The notes: generated from the sequence alone by a model not told the origin. Shown: positions 46,862 to 55,755, counted from the first letter of the stretch. The stretch is 64,000 bases of DNA from Phytohabitans houttuyneae (GCF_011764425.1 NZ_BLPF01000001.1:1231001-1295000); one strand, 5' to 3'. Numbers and translations are program-made.

Positions 46862-47117
46862 TCCCGGCGGTGCGGCCGGGCTTGGACCCGGCCCAACGTT
46901 TCTAGCGGATGCCCCGATCCACACGGCGTGACGGTGATCTTGCGGAGCGAATTTGGCACGCCAGCAAATGAGCGGTCGTTAAGTACGCTGTCCAAAATGT
47001 CGCCACACTGCGTGAATCCACGCCTCACGGTGCGTCTACCGATCACCGTGAGTATCACCACACACTTCGCGCCGTGCCTGGCCGTGATCGACGGTTTTCC
47101 GACGCCCAGGTGGAGAT

Positions 47118-47137
47118 CCAACGGTCGTTGGTAACCT
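47118..47137 (+). promoter_or_regulatory. palindrome and -10 element before murT
   Basis: CCAACG-GT-CGTTGG (47118-47131) directly precedes TAACCT (47132-47137), which ends 7 nt before the GTG at 47145. This spacing suggests a leaderless mRNA with an operator overlapping the promoter. The 300-bp region back to the riboswitch holds no gene. Confidence 0.45.
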
Positions 47138-47144
47138 CGCCTCC

Positions 47145-48380
47145 GTGACGGACGGCAAGATGCCCCTGCGGGCGAAGGTCGCCAGCTCGGTCTCCCGCAC
47201 GGCGGCCGCCCTGTCGCGAGCGGCGGGGCGCGGCGACGGTTCGGTGATCGGCGGCTGGATCGGCCTCAAGATCGACCCTGACCTGCTCGCCCACCTGGCG
47301 TCGGGGCGCGCGATCGCCCTGATCTCGGGCACCAACGGCAAGACGACCACGACCCGCCTGGCCGCGGCCGCGGTGGGCGTGCTCGGGCCGGTGGCGACCA
47401 ACGGCTTCGGTGCCAACATGCCGACCGGCCACACCTCGGCGCTCGCCAAGGCCGGCCAGACGCCGTACGCGGTGCTGGAGGTCGACGAGCACTACCTGGC
47501 GAAGGTGCTGGTCGCGACCGAGCCACGGGTGGTGGCGCTGCTCAACCTCTCCCGCGACCAGCTCGACCGGGCCAAAGAGGTCGCGATGATGGCCCAGATG
47601 TGGCGCACCGCGCTCGCCAACCACCCGGGCGTGCACGTGGTGGCCAACGCGGACGACCCGATGGTCGTCTGGGCCGCGGCCGGATCGCCGGCCGTCACGT
47701 GGTTTAGCGCCGGCCAGCGGTGGCATGACGACTCGTGGGTTTGTCCCGAGTGCGGCTCGCCGATCGAGCGCCAGGCCGACCAGTGGTGGTGCACCGGCTG
47801 CTCGCTGCGCCGGCCGGTACCGCAGTGGGTGGTCGAGGACGAAGGCGTGGTCGACCCCCGCGGCGCGTGGCACAAGGTCTCCCTCCAGCTCCCCGGCCGG
47901 GTCAACCTCGGCAACGCGGCCACGGCGCTCGCGGTGGCGGCCCAGTTCGGCGTCCGCCCGACCGACGCGGTCTCCCGGCTGTCCACGGTGGCCTCGGTCG
48001 CCGGCCGGTACGCCCAGGTGGTCCGCGACGGCCGCAACATCCGGCTGCTGCTGGCGAAAAACCCGGCGAGCTGGCTGGAGGCCTTCGACATGGCTGACGA
48101 GGCGCCCACCCTGCTGTCCATCAACGCCCGCGACCCCGACGGCCTCGACACGTCGTGGCTGTTCGACGTCGACTTCAGCCCCCTGCGCGGCCGCCAGGTC
48201 CTCATCACCGGCGACCGGGCGTACGACCTGGCGGTGCGCCTCGAGGTGAACGAGGTGCCCTTCCAGCACGTACGTACCTTCGGCGAGGCGGTGAAGCTCG
48301 TGCCGCCCGGCCGGCTGGAAGTGATCGCCAACTACACCGCGTTCCAAGACATCCGAGCGGAGCTCGACCGTGTCCTCTGA
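47145..48380 (+). CDS. murT: lipid II isoglutaminyl synthase, MurT subunit
   Basis: 411-aa Mur-ligase-like subunit that, with GatD, amidates the alpha-carboxyl of D-Glu in lipid II. P-loop ISGTNGKTTTTRL, VLEVDEHYLAKVLVATEP and LNLSRDQLDRAKEV mark the central domain. A Cys4 zinc ribbon, CPEC...CTGC (SWVCPECGSPIERQ, QWWCTGCSLRRP), is inserted as in other MurT proteins. The DUF1727 C-terminal domain holds DTSWLFDVDFSPLRGR. It overlaps gatD by 11 nt. No murC/murF activity is expected. Confidence 0.95.
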   Translation: MTDGKMPLRAKVASSVSRTAAALSRAAGRGDGSVIGGWIGLKIDPDLLAHLASGRAIALISGTNGKTTTTRLAAAAVGVLGPVATNGFGANMPTGHTSALAKAGQTPYAVLEVDEHYLAKVLVATEPRVVALLNLSRDQLDRAKEVAMMAQMWRTALANHPGVHVVANADDPMVVWAAAGSPAVTWFSAGQRWHDDSWVCPECGSPIERQADQWWCTGCSLRRPVPQWVVEDEGVVDPRGAWHKVSLQLPGRVNLGNAATALAVAAQFGVRPTDAVSRLSTVASVAGRYAQVVRDGRNIRLLLAKNPASWLEAFDMADEAPTLLSINARDPDGLDTSWLFDVDFSPLRGRQVLITGDRAYDLAVRLEVNEVPFQHVRTFGEAVKLVPPGRLEVIANYTAFQDIRAELDRVL

Positions 48381-49086
48381 CAGCACGATCAGCATCGTCT
48401 GGATCTATCCGGACCTGCTGTCCACGTACGGCGACCGGGGCAACATGCTCATCCTCGCCCGGCGGGCCGCACTGCGCGGGCTGCCGGTGCGGACGATGGA
48501 GGTCCGCTCCGACCAGCCGATGCCCACCACCGCCGACATCTACCTGATCGGCGGCGGCGAGGACGGCCCACAGGCGCTCGCGGCCCAGCGGCTGATCGCG
48601 GACGGTGGCCTGCACCGCGCGGTGGCGCAGGGCTCGGTGGTGTTCGCGGTGTGCGCCGGGTACCAGCTGCTCGGCGGCTCCTTCTTCGCCAAGGGCGCCC
48701 AGTACGCCGGCCTCGACCTGCTCGACTTCCGCTCCGACCGCGGACCCACCCGCGCGGTCGGCGAGCTCGGCGGCCCGATCGACCCGCGGCTCGGCCTGCC
48801 CCCACTCACCGGCTTCGAAAACCACGGCGGCCGCACCCACCTGGGCCCCGGCGTCTCACCGCTGGCCCGCGTGACCACCGGTGTCGGCAACGACGGCTCG
48901 ACCGAGGGCGCGTGGCGGGGCAAGCTGCTCGGCACGTACTCGCACGGTCCCGCCCTCTCCCGCAACCCGGCCATCGCCGACCTGCTGCTGCGCTGGGCCA
49001 CCGGCTACGACTCGCTGCCCCCGCTCGACGACACCTGGTCCGACCGCCTGCGCGCGGAACGCATCGCCGCGACGGCCGCCTCGTGA
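48370..49086 (+). CDS. gatD: lipid II isoglutaminyl synthase, GatD glutaminase subunit
   Basis: 238-aa CobB/CobQ-like class I glutaminase that supplies ammonia to MurT. The catalytic Cys is in VFAVCAGYQLLGGSF and the His in LGTYSHGPALSRNP; GFENHGGRTHLGPG is typical. The GTG at 48370 lies inside the end of murT. The gene's TGA overlaps the start of the next gene (GTGA), forming a three-gene unit. Confidence 0.95.
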   Translation: MSSDSTISIVWIYPDLLSTYGDRGNMLILARRAALRGLPVRTMEVRSDQPMPTTADIYLIGGGEDGPQALAAQRLIADGGLHRAVAQGSVVFAVCAGYQLLGGSFFAKGAQYAGLDLLDFRSDRGPTRAVGELGGPIDPRLGLPPLTGFENHGGRTHLGPGVSPLARVTTGVGNDGSTEGAWRGKLLGTYSHGPALSRNPAIADLLLRWATGYDSLPPLDDTWSDRLRAERIAATAAS

Positions 49087-49778
49087 TCGCCCGCGTACGC
49101 CGCCTGGCACCCCTGCTCCGGCAGCGGTCGGTGGCCCGCTTCACGCTGCTGCTCGGCATCCTCGCGCTGTTCGGCCTCACCGTGCTCCTGCTCCCCCAGC
49201 CCGACCTGGCCGACGCGCCCCGCCTGGTCGACCGCCTGGGCCCGCTCGCACCCCCCGCCGCCATCCTGCTGGGCGCGCTGATGATGGTGGTCCTCGTCCC
49301 CCGCACGCTGGTCTCCTTCGCGTGGGGCGCGCTCTTCGGCACGGTGGGCGGCGCCAGCTACGCCCTCGGCGCCGCGCTGATCGCCGCCGCCCTCGGCTTC
49401 GCGGTCGGCCGCACGCTGGGCCGCGACTTCGTCGCCGAACGCGTCCGCGGCCGCCTGGCCCGCCTGGACGGCTGGTTCGCCCGGCAGAGCGTGCTCGGCG
49501 TGGTCACGGTCCGCCTGCTCCCGGTGGGCGGCTTCGGCCTGATCAGCTACGGCTACGGCACGACCGGCGCCCGCGTCCGCCCGTTCCTGGTCGGCAGCGT
49601 GCTCGCCTCGGTCCCCTCCGCCTTCGGCTACGCGGCGATGGGCGCCGCCGTGGCCTCCCCCGGCGACATCAACTGGTTCGCGATCGCCCCGGCCGGGCTG
49701 GGCCTGGTGGCCAGCACCATCATCGTCACCAAGTGGCGCCGCTCCCGCCGCGCCGCCCTCGCCGCCGCGTCCGCCTGA
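49083..49778 (+). CDS. TVP38/TMEM64 (VTT-domain) membrane protein
   Basis: 231-aa integral membrane protein of the TVP38/DedA-related VTT superfamily, whose members are proposed lipid scramblases or transporters. Helices include FTLLLGILALFGLTVLLLPQ and AILLGALMMVVLVPRTLVSF. The family core is SFAWGALFGTVGGASYALGA and VTVRLLPVGGFGLISYGYGT. Translation is coupled to gatD (GTGA), hinting at a role related to undecaprenyl lipid handling (inference). Confidence 0.85.
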   Translation: MIARVRRLAPLLRQRSVARFTLLLGILALFGLTVLLLPQPDLADAPRLVDRLGPLAPPAAILLGALMMVVLVPRTLVSFAWGALFGTVGGASYALGAALIAAALGFAVGRTLGRDFVAERVRGRLARLDGWFARQSVLGVVTVRLLPVGGFGLISYGYGTTGARVRPFLVGSVLASVPSAFGYAAMGAAVASPGDINWFAIAPAGLGLVASTIIVTKWRRSRRAALAAASA

Positions 49779-49779
49779 C

Positions 49780-50040
49780 CCGCTTCGTCACCGCCCGCTT
49801 CGTCGCTCACCGTCCGCTTCGGTGCGCACCGTCCACTTCGTCACTTACCGTTCGCTTTGGGGCGGGGCTCGCTTTCGGTCGCGTCTCAACTTGGGCGCGG
49901 CTCGCTTTGGGCGCGGCTCGGTTTCGGATGTGGCCCGCTTTGTGGCGCGGCTCCGTCGGGGGCACGGCTCGGTCGGGGGCACGGCCGCTTGGGCGCGGCC
50001 GCTTGGGCGCGGCCGCTTGGGGCGCGGCCGCAGTCACGCG
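49780..50040. repeat. short degenerate tandem repeats after the TVP38 gene
   Basis: No gene is supported. The first ~75 bp are 17-20-bp units of the form GTCCGCTTCGTCACTCACC. The rest consists of units near GGCGCGGCTCGCTTTGG and then GGCGCGGCCGCTTG, the last repeated three times around 49985-50030. Frames stay open by base composition only. Confidence 0.65.
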
Positions 50041-50063
50041 GCGATTTGGCTGGTATGCCCCCG

Positions 50064-50160
50064 TCCGCGCCACCTGCGGACCGTATGCTCCCGCGGGCAC
50101 CGCTCCGGTCGGCGGCTCGCCAGGGCTCGCCGAAACCCCCGACCTCCGCTGCCGGGCGCG
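50064..50160 (+). repeat. dispersed ~95-bp hairpin repeat, copy B
   Basis: Aligns with the reverse complement of 1111-1207. Identity is near complete over GCCACCTGCGGACCG, ATGCTCCCGCGGGCA and CCCCGACCTCCGCTGCCGG, with scattered changes in the middle that weaken the hairpin seen in copy A. Confidence 0.75.
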
Positions 50161-50379
50161 CGCGCCAAGGTCCAGCACGCTCTCGCCGATCGAGCGGACC
50201 GGTTCCAACACCCAGTCGCGTCGTGGCCGGAGCACTGCTCGGCCCCGCGAGCGCACCGCCGCCGGATGGGGTGGCACGGACCGTCGCCGTGGGCGGCCTC
50301 TCCCGTGATGCGCCGCCTGCGGTCCCCCGCGGACTCTGACGCCGTTACCGCAGGCCCCGGGGATGCAGCCGACTCCGAC

Positions 50380-50945
50380 ACCATCACCACCAACGGACCC
50401 AGCGGCGGGCGATGGCCCGGCGGGTACCCGGGCAGGTTAGGCGCATCGGTGCGCCCAGGTCGCGAGCCACACAGGCCGCGACACACCTCGCATCCCAGCA
50501 GCCAAACCGCCGACTCCGACATCGCCACCGTCCACCGACCCAGCGGCGGATGGCGGCCGGGCACCGGGATAGCCAGCCAACTGGGCACACCGGTGCACCA
50601 GATCGAAAGCACGCACAGGGCGACACCCGCCTCGCATCCCGTCAGCCAGACCGGCCACTCCAGCGCCATCACCGCCCGCCGGCCCAGCAGCGGGCGGTAG
50701 CCGGGCAGCGGGGTAGCCGGGGCAGTTGGGCGCACCGGTGCGCCCAGCTTGAGAGCGACGCACACCGCGACACCGCCTCGCACCCCATCAGCAAACCGGC
50801 GACCCCAGCGCCATCGCCGCCCGCCGGCCCAGCAGCGGGCGGTAGCCGGGCACCGGAGTAGCCGGGGCAGTTGGGCGCACCGGTGCGCCCAGGTCGAGAG
50901 CCCACGAACGCCGCGACACCTCCCATCAGCCAGGCCCTTGAGTAG
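50380..50945. repeat. 143-145-bp tandem repeat, four copies, each with a palindrome
   Basis: Four units start near 50400, 50541, 50685 and 50830 (CAGC then a GGCGGG core, AGCCGGGCACCGG, GCAGTTGGGCGC). Each centres on the palindrome TGGGCGCACCGGTGCGCCCA, exact at 50727-50746 and 50872-50891 and altered at 50438-50457 and 50582-50601. Units 3 and 4 are the most alike. No coding function is supported. From 50945 to 51232 I see no further gene or repeat. Confidence 0.8.
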
Positions 50946-51232
50946 GTCCAAGGGAGTTGACGTGCGATAACAGCCCTGCTCGGTCCGGCCCACGACCAGC
51001 CGCGCCGGCGTGCCGTGCGGGACATCGCGGTCGCCCGCATCAGTTCGGGGCATCAACGGCCCACCGGACATCCAACCCACATCCGCGCGGGCATATCCCG
51101 CTGGCGGGCGGCGTTGGACGGGGGCCGCGCCCCACCCGGGGCTCGCTCGTTTTACCTGCCGTGCGGGCCGTCAGCCCGCATCGCCGGGGCCCCCTGCGCC
51201 GGCCACGACCGCACGAACAACGGGAGTGGTAC

Positions 51233-51394
51233 GTGAGTGGGGGCACAAGGTTTCTCTGGGCCGTCGTCATCGGGTTCTTCGCGTTGGCCATCGCCGCGGC
51301 GATTTTGCCACCGTTTGTCGCCATCCTGGGCGCTGTGGTGGCGGTTGCCGGGTTTTGGCACGTGACAAAGAAGCCGGACGGGCCAGTCCAGTGA
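51233..51394 (+). CDS. small membrane protein, 53 aa
   Basis: GTG 51233 follows GGGAGTGG at suitable distance. The product begins MSGGTRFLWAVVIGFFALAI and has two hydrophobic segments (FLWAVVIGFFALAIAAAIL and FVAILGAVVAVAGFWHV) with a polar KKPDGPVQ end. No family recognised. It is the only plausible gene in the repeat-rich 49.8-51.9 kb region. Confidence 0.5.
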   Translation: MSGGTRFLWAVVIGFFALAIAAAILPPFVAILGAVVAVAGFWHVTKKPDGPVQ

Positions 51395-51874
51395 CCTGAC
51401 CGGCCCCACCGGGTCGGCCTGCCGGGCCGACCGCACCCCGGCCCCGAGGCCACGTCCACATGGCCCGCCAGGCTGGTGTGGGCGGCCCGGTGGGTTCGCA
51501 TGACGGGCCTGGCGGGCCAGGCACACCGGGTCGCGGGTCCCAGACCCGTGGGCCCGAACGACCCCCGCGTGACGGGCCGACCGGGTGCGCGCGCATGGGG
51601 CCTGCGGGCCATGCCGGCAAGTGGCCTGGGACACGTACGTAGCCTGGGAATGGATCGGGTTACCGGCCAGTTGAAATCCCCGGCACGCCGGACCCCACCG
51701 CGCGTGCCGCTGCGTATGCGGCTTGTACCAACAGATGCCGCAGCGCACCGCGGCCCTCAGCCAGAGCGGCCCGCGCGAGACATGAGCCGCGCCACAGACG
51801 GAAGCGTGTGCTCGCGAGTGGCCCCCGCCCCCGGGGTTGCCGCTCATCCCCAGCAAACGAAAGGGTTCCCCCTG
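51395..51874. other. repeat-like GC-rich stretch without genes
   Basis: The first ~230 bp carry scattered GGCCCGCCAGGC and TGACGGGCC-like motifs (for example around 51463 and 51499) in both orientations; the remainder up to the C39-like peptidase start shows no gene, repeat or clear promoter that I can support. Confidence 0.4.
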
Positions 51875-52698
51875 ATGAAGCACGTCCTCGATCGATGGAT
51901 CGCGTCCATCGACAGGAACCGGCTCCAGCGTCCGGCGATGTTCGCCGCTGGGTTGGCACTCGCCGTCGGCACCGTCGGCGGCCCGGCCGCCATTCAGGCC
52001 GCGAACACCCCGGCCAGCGCGGCGCCCCCGCCGCCGCTGCCACCGTCGCCGGCAACGGTGACGCGCCCGCGGGCAAGGCGGCGAGCGCCGCCAAGAAGCC
52101 CGTCGCCAAGAAGGCGGCGGACACCAAGAAGGCTGACGCCAAGAAGGCTGACGCCAAGAAGGCTGAAACCAAGAAGGTGGCTGCCAAGAAGGCGGCTCAG
52201 GTCCGCTTCGGCTACCAGGAGCAGAGCACGTACTACTTCTGCGCCCCGGCCGCGACCCGCATCGCGCTGACCGCGCGCGGGCACGTGGTGAGCCAGTACG
52301 ACCTGGCCAAGAGCCTGGGCACCACGGAAAACGGCACCAACTCGGCGCACGAGACCACGCGCGTGCTCAACAAGGTGAACGGTACGGACTTCTACCGCAC
52401 GCGGGAGATCCCCGGCCCGTCCGCCAAGCCCGCGGAGATGGACCGCCTCCAGGCGGACGCGGTGCGTGCCCTGGGCAGCGGCTACCCGATCGTCGCCAAC
52501 ATCAAGGGCACGGCGCTCGACGTGAACGGCAAGGCGCACTCGTACGAGGGTGGGCACTACCTGACCGTCGTGGCGTACCGCGACCAGGGCCGCACGGTCC
52601 AGATCGCGGACCCGTTCGACCCGTCGAACGGTGGCACCTACTGGATGAGCACCATCTCGCTCGCCAACTGGATCGCCGAGCGCGGCTACAGCGCCTGA
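51875..52698 (+). CDS. secreted C39-like (papain-fold) peptidase, one-base frameshift
   Basis: 274-aa secreted protein. A signal peptide (RPAMFAAGLALAVGTVGGPA) is followed by an Ala/Lys-rich linker with KKADAKKADAKKAETKK repeats. The C-terminal ~165 residues are a peptidase C39-like domain with catalytic Cys in TYYFCAPAATRIAL and His in EGGHYLTVVAYRDQ followed by Asp in QIADPFDPS. The signal part is in one frame and the rest in the next; one added C in CCCCC 52025-52029 joins them as ASAAPPAAAATVAGN. ATG 51875. A hairpin follows, then a serpin gene. Confidence 0.8.
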
Positions 52699-52724
52699 CG
52701 ATCCACAAGGGACAAGCAACAACT

Positions 52725-52755
52725 GGCCGCGGCCGGCGCGAAGCCGGCCGCGGCC
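52725..52755. terminator. 13-bp stem hairpin after the C39-like gene
   Basis: GGCCGCGGCCGGC (52725-52737) pairs perfectly with GCCGGCCGCGGCC (52743-52755) around the loop GCGAA. It lies between the peptidase stop and the serpin promoter. Confidence 0.75.
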
Positions 52756-52758
52756 GCA

Positions 52759-52764
52759 TAGTCT
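52759..52764 (+). promoter_or_regulatory. -10 element of a likely leaderless serpin transcript
   Basis: TAGTCT is separated by 6 nt from ATG 52771, and no Shine-Dalgarno is present. This favours ATG 52771 over the in-frame GTG at 52765. Confidence 0.45.
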
Positions 52765-52770
52765 GTGGGT

Positions 52771-53919
52771 ATGGCAGCCGTCCCGACCCTCACCGCGGAA
52801 GGCGTCGAGCGGGCCACGCCGCCCGACGGCGCGCCGGTCGCCGAGGTGGCCGCCGGCATCACCCGCGCGGGCCACGCGCTCGCCGAGCGGGCGACCACCA
52901 CAAACTGGGTGTGTTCGCCGCTCTCCCTCGCGTTCGCCTTCGCGATGGCGCGGGCCGGCGCGGGCGGCGAGACGGCCGCGGAGATCGACGGCGTGTTCGG
53001 CTTTCCGGAGCATGGCACGCACGAGGCGTTCAACTCGATCACGCGGCAGACGGCCACCGAGCACGTCCACCTGGCCAACGGCCTGTTCACGCAGTTCGAC
53101 CTGCCGGTCGGCGCCCCGTTCCTGCGTACGCTCGCCACCCACTACGGCACCGGCGTGCACCCGGTCGACTTCGCACGCGACGGCGCCGAGATCGTCAACG
53201 CGTGGGTGCACGAGGCCACCGCGGGCCGCATCCCCCGCCTCTTCGACGCCCTCTCGCCCGCCACCCGCCTGGTCATCGCCAACGCGATCCACCTCAAGGC
53301 CGAGTGGCGCCACCCGTTCGAGGAGGCGGCCACCACCCACGAGCACTTCGCCGCCGCCGGCGGTCCGGTGCGGGTGCCGATGATGCACCTCACCGCCGAC
53401 CTCGCCCACGCCGCGGGCGCCGGCTGGCAGGCGGTCGAGCTGCCCTACAAGGGCGCCGACCTCGCCATGCGGATCGTCGTGCCGGCGGACGACCAGGCGC
53501 CGGACGCGCTGCTCGCGCCCGACCTGCTGGCCGACGTCGCACGATCACTCGCGCCGGCCTACGTCCGCCTGGCCATGCCGCGGTTCGATTACGGTTCGCA
53601 CATTGATCTGGTACCGCCGATGAAGGCACTCGGTCTCCGGACGGTCTTCGAGGCCGGGGCCGACCTGACCGGCATCCACCCCGGGCTCCGCGTCGACGGC
53701 GCCGTGCAGCGAGCCACGATCACCGTGGACGAGTGGGGCACGGAGGCGGCCGCCGCCACGGGGCTGATGTCGCTCACCTCGATGCGCCAGCCGCCGACGA
53801 TCACGGTCAGCGCGGATCTCCCGTTCGCCTTCGTGATCGTGCACCCACCCACCGGCGTGCCCCTCTTCGCCGGCATCGTCGGCGACCCGAGCGACACGGC
53901 GGGCGGCCGCTCCGGCTGA
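52771..53919 (+). CDS. serpin-family protease inhibitor
   Basis: 382-aa serpin, a suicide inhibitor fold that is uncommon in bacteria. Core motifs are NWVCSPLSLAFAFAMARAGA (helix B), LVIANAIHLKAEWRHPFEEA, VPMMHLTADLAHA, and the C-terminal PFAFVIVHPPTGVPLFAGIV. The reactive-loop hinge is EWGTEAAAATG, the small-residue pattern of inhibitory serpins. Counting 17 residues from the hinge Glu places P1-P1' near Ser-Met in SLTSMRQPP. No signal peptide is visible, so an intracellular target is likely. It follows a secreted cysteine peptidase gene but has its own promoter. Confidence 0.92.
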   Translation: MAAVPTLTAEGVERATPPDGAPVAEVAAGITRAGHALAERATTTNWVCSPLSLAFAFAMARAGAGGETAAEIDGVFGFPEHGTHEAFNSITRQTATEHVHLANGLFTQFDLPVGAPFLRTLATHYGTGVHPVDFARDGAEIVNAWVHEATAGRIPRLFDALSPATRLVIANAIHLKAEWRHPFEEAATTHEHFAAAGGPVRVPMMHLTADLAHAAGAGWQAVELPYKGADLAMRIVVPADDQAPDALLAPDLLADVARSLAPAYVRLAMPRFDYGSHIDLVPPMKALGLRTVFEAGADLTGIHPGLRVDGAVQRATITVDEWGTEAAAATGLMSLTSMRQPPTITVSADLPFAFVIVHPPTGVPLFAGIVGDPSDTAGGRSG

Positions 53920-53921
53920 GG

Positions 53922-54373
53922 TCACCCCCAGCCGTAGCCGGTGCGCAGCTCCTGCGCCACCGCCTCGAAGCGCACGCGGTCGAGCACCGCGCCCTCGCGG
54001 CGGATGCCGTCCTCGTCGACGGTGAGCACCCGGTCGAGCCGCACCCAGCTGGGACGGTGCTCGCGGTCCCACGCCCCGGGGCCCAGCGCGTACCAGTGGC
54101 GCTGCCCGTCCCGGTCGGCGTTGCTGGAGAGCATCAGCCCCAGCAGCGTGCGCCCGTCCCGCCCCACCACCAGCACGGGGCGGTCCTTGCCCCGCCGCGG
54201 GTCGTCCTCGTACGCCACCCAGGTCCACACGATTTCCCCGGGTCGGCGTCACCGTCCAAGTTGGGGGCGTACACGAGCGTGCGGCCGGAAATGCTGACCG
54301 CCGCCGGGCGGCGCGGGCGCTTGCGGAGCTTGGCCGCGACGCTCTTGAGGAGGTTGCTCACGGCGAGCACCAT
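53922..54373 (-). CDS. PemK/MazF-like family protein, one-base frameshift
   Basis: About 150 aa. A basic helix (NLLKSVAAKLRKRPRRPAA) precedes a PemK/MazF-like beta domain: YAPNLDGDADPGEIVWTWV after repair, then RGKDRPVLVVGRDGRTLLGL and LGPGAWDREHRPSWVRLDR. The two parts are in different frames; one added C in CCCC 54236-54239 joins them. No antitoxin gene is adjacent, so it may be a stand-alone relative rather than a toxin. ATG 54373 (or GTG 54361). It is divergent from the DUF427 gene and its stop is 2 bp from the convergent serpin stop. Confidence 0.72.
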
Positions 54374-54413
54374 ATCCGGAATTCGATCTCGATCGGGTGA
54401 GTTGGTTGACAAC

Positions 54414-55169
54414 ATGACTACTTCTACGGCTTCCACCGCCGCCCGCGGCCGGGTACGCGTGGAGCAGGGCGCCAAGCGGGTCCGCGTGGTCTTCAACGGC
54501 CAGGTGATCGCCGACACGACCAAGCCGGCCTACGTGTGGGAGAGCCCCTACTACCCCACCTACTACCTGCCGCTGGCCGACGTGCGGGAGGGCGTGCTCG
54601 AGCCCACCGGCCGTACCAAACATTCCCCCAGCCGCGGTGACGGCCAGCTCTACACCGTGCGTGTCGGTGACCGCGAAGCCGTCGACGCCGCCGCGCGCCA
54701 CGAGGACTCGCCGATCGACGAGTTGCGCGGCATGGTCCGCTTCGACTGGGACGCGATGGACGAGTGGCTGGAGGAGGACGAGCCGGTCTACGTGCACGTG
54801 CGCAGCCCGTACACGCGCGTGGACATCCTGGCCAGCTCCCGCCACGTGCGCGTCGAGGTGGACGGCGTGACCGTGGCCGAGTCGACCCGGCCGCACGTGC
54901 TCTTCGAGACCGGGCTGCCGCCCCGCTACTACCTGCCGATGACCGACGTGCGCCTCGACCTGCTCCAGCCCAGCGACACCGAGTCGCACTGCCCGTACAA
55001 GGGCAAGGCGACGTACTGGTCCGTCCGCGCGGGCGACACGGTCCGCGACGACATCGTGTGGACCTACCGCACGCCGCTCCCCGAGAGCCAGAAGGTGGCC
55101 GGCCTGCTCTCCTTCTGGACCGGCAAGCCCGGCGTCACCGTCTACGTCGACGGCGAGCCCGTCAGCTAG
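54414..55169 (+). CDS. DUF427 protein with two tandem domains
   Basis: 251-aa protein with two copies of the DUF427 beta-fold, residues ~12-110 (RVRVEQGAKRVRVVFNGQVI, VWESPYYPTYYLPLADVREG) and ~125-245 (VHVRSPYTRVDILASSRHVR, FETGLPPRYYLPMTDVRLDL, HCPYKGKATYWSV). Function is unknown. ATG 54414 has no obvious Shine-Dalgarno. Its 3' end overlaps the convergent lipoprotein gene by 8 bp. Confidence 0.88.
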   Translation: MTTSTASTAARGRVRVEQGAKRVRVVFNGQVIADTTKPAYVWESPYYPTYYLPLADVREGVLEPTGRTKHSPSRGDGQLYTVRVGDREAVDAAARHEDSPIDELRGMVRFDWDAMDEWLEEDEPVYVHVRSPYTRVDILASSRHVRVEVDGVTVAESTRPHVLFETGLPPRYYLPMTDVRLDLLQPSDTESHCPYKGKATYWSVRAGDTVRDDIVWTYRTPLPESQKVAGLLSFWTGKPGVTVYVDGEPVS

Positions 55170-55755
55170 CCAGCACCACCACCGCTTCGCCTCGCCATCC
55201 GGCACTGTCGTGACTGAGCGGGACCACCACCGGCCCGTCCGTGGGCATGACCGTGGCGGGTGGCGAGCCGAAGCCGAAGACCATCGTCACCTCGTACCGC
55301 AGGTCGCGGTGGTCGATCCGCACGTGGATGTGCGCCGCCGGCGCGTTCGGCTCGGGGTACTGCGCCGGCCGGATCGTCTCCAGCCGAAACCGTCCACTGT
55401 GGTCCGACGTGCCGAGCGCCTCGTAGAAACAGCAGTCGTCCCCGCCCTTCGGCCCGTACAGCCCGCGCGCGTCGGTGTGCCAGATCCGCAGCGCCGCCCC
55501 CGCGGCCGGCGCGCACGCCTCGCCGAGCACTAGCGCGTCGACGACCAGCGCCTCACCTGCCGCGGTGGCTTTCGGCTTCCCCTCGGACGGCCCCGGCCTG
55601 AGCGTCGCCGCCGCGTCCGCCCGTCCCGCCGCGACCCGCGCACACCCCGCTGTGCTGGCGCTGGGACTCGGACTCGCGTCGGGCCTGGGCGCGCCCCCGT
55701 CACAGCCGGCCACCACCAGGCCCGCCGCCAGCACACCCACGGCCCACATCCGCAC
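55162..55755 (-). CDS. lipoprotein with intradiol-dioxygenase-like domain
   Basis: 197-aa protein. The lipobox is LVVAGC after a short hydrophobic segment, so it should be processed by Lgt and LspA. The rest resembles the intradiol ring-cleavage dioxygenase fold: ALVVDALVLGEACAPAAGAA, IWHTDARGLYGPKGGDDCCF, GRFRLETIRPAQYPEPNAPA and HIHVRIDHRDL. His-x-His and an upstream Tyr correspond to iron-ligand positions, but some secreted relatives are not shown to be catechol dioxygenases. GTG 55755 or ATG 55749. Confidence 0.8.
   Translation of the reverse strand: MRMWAVGVLAAGLVVAGCDGGAPRPDASPSPSASTAGCARVAAGRADAAATLRPGPSEGKPKATAAGEALVVDALVLGEACAPAAGAALRIWHTDARGLYGPKGGDDCCFYEALGTSDHSGRFRLETIRPAQYPEPNAPAAHIHVRIDHRDLRYEVTMVFGFGSPPATVMPTDGPVVVPLSHDSAGWRGEAVVVLAS

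Noticed and set aside
50380-50945. CRISPR or origin-type iterons
   Set aside because: Units are ~144 bp with whole-unit similarity rather than short repeats with unique spacers; no dnaA, parB or replication gene adjoins.
50034-51080. 348-codon open frame on the minus strand across the 143-bp repeats
   Set aside because: It consists of the tandem units read in one frame because ~144-145 bp periods and high GC leave it stop-free; no ribosome-binding site, no domain and erratic cysteine-rich sequence.
53922-54373. MazF/PemK toxin-antitoxin pair
   Set aside because: No small antitoxin gene lies next to the PemK-like gene; the divergent neighbour is a DUF427 protein.
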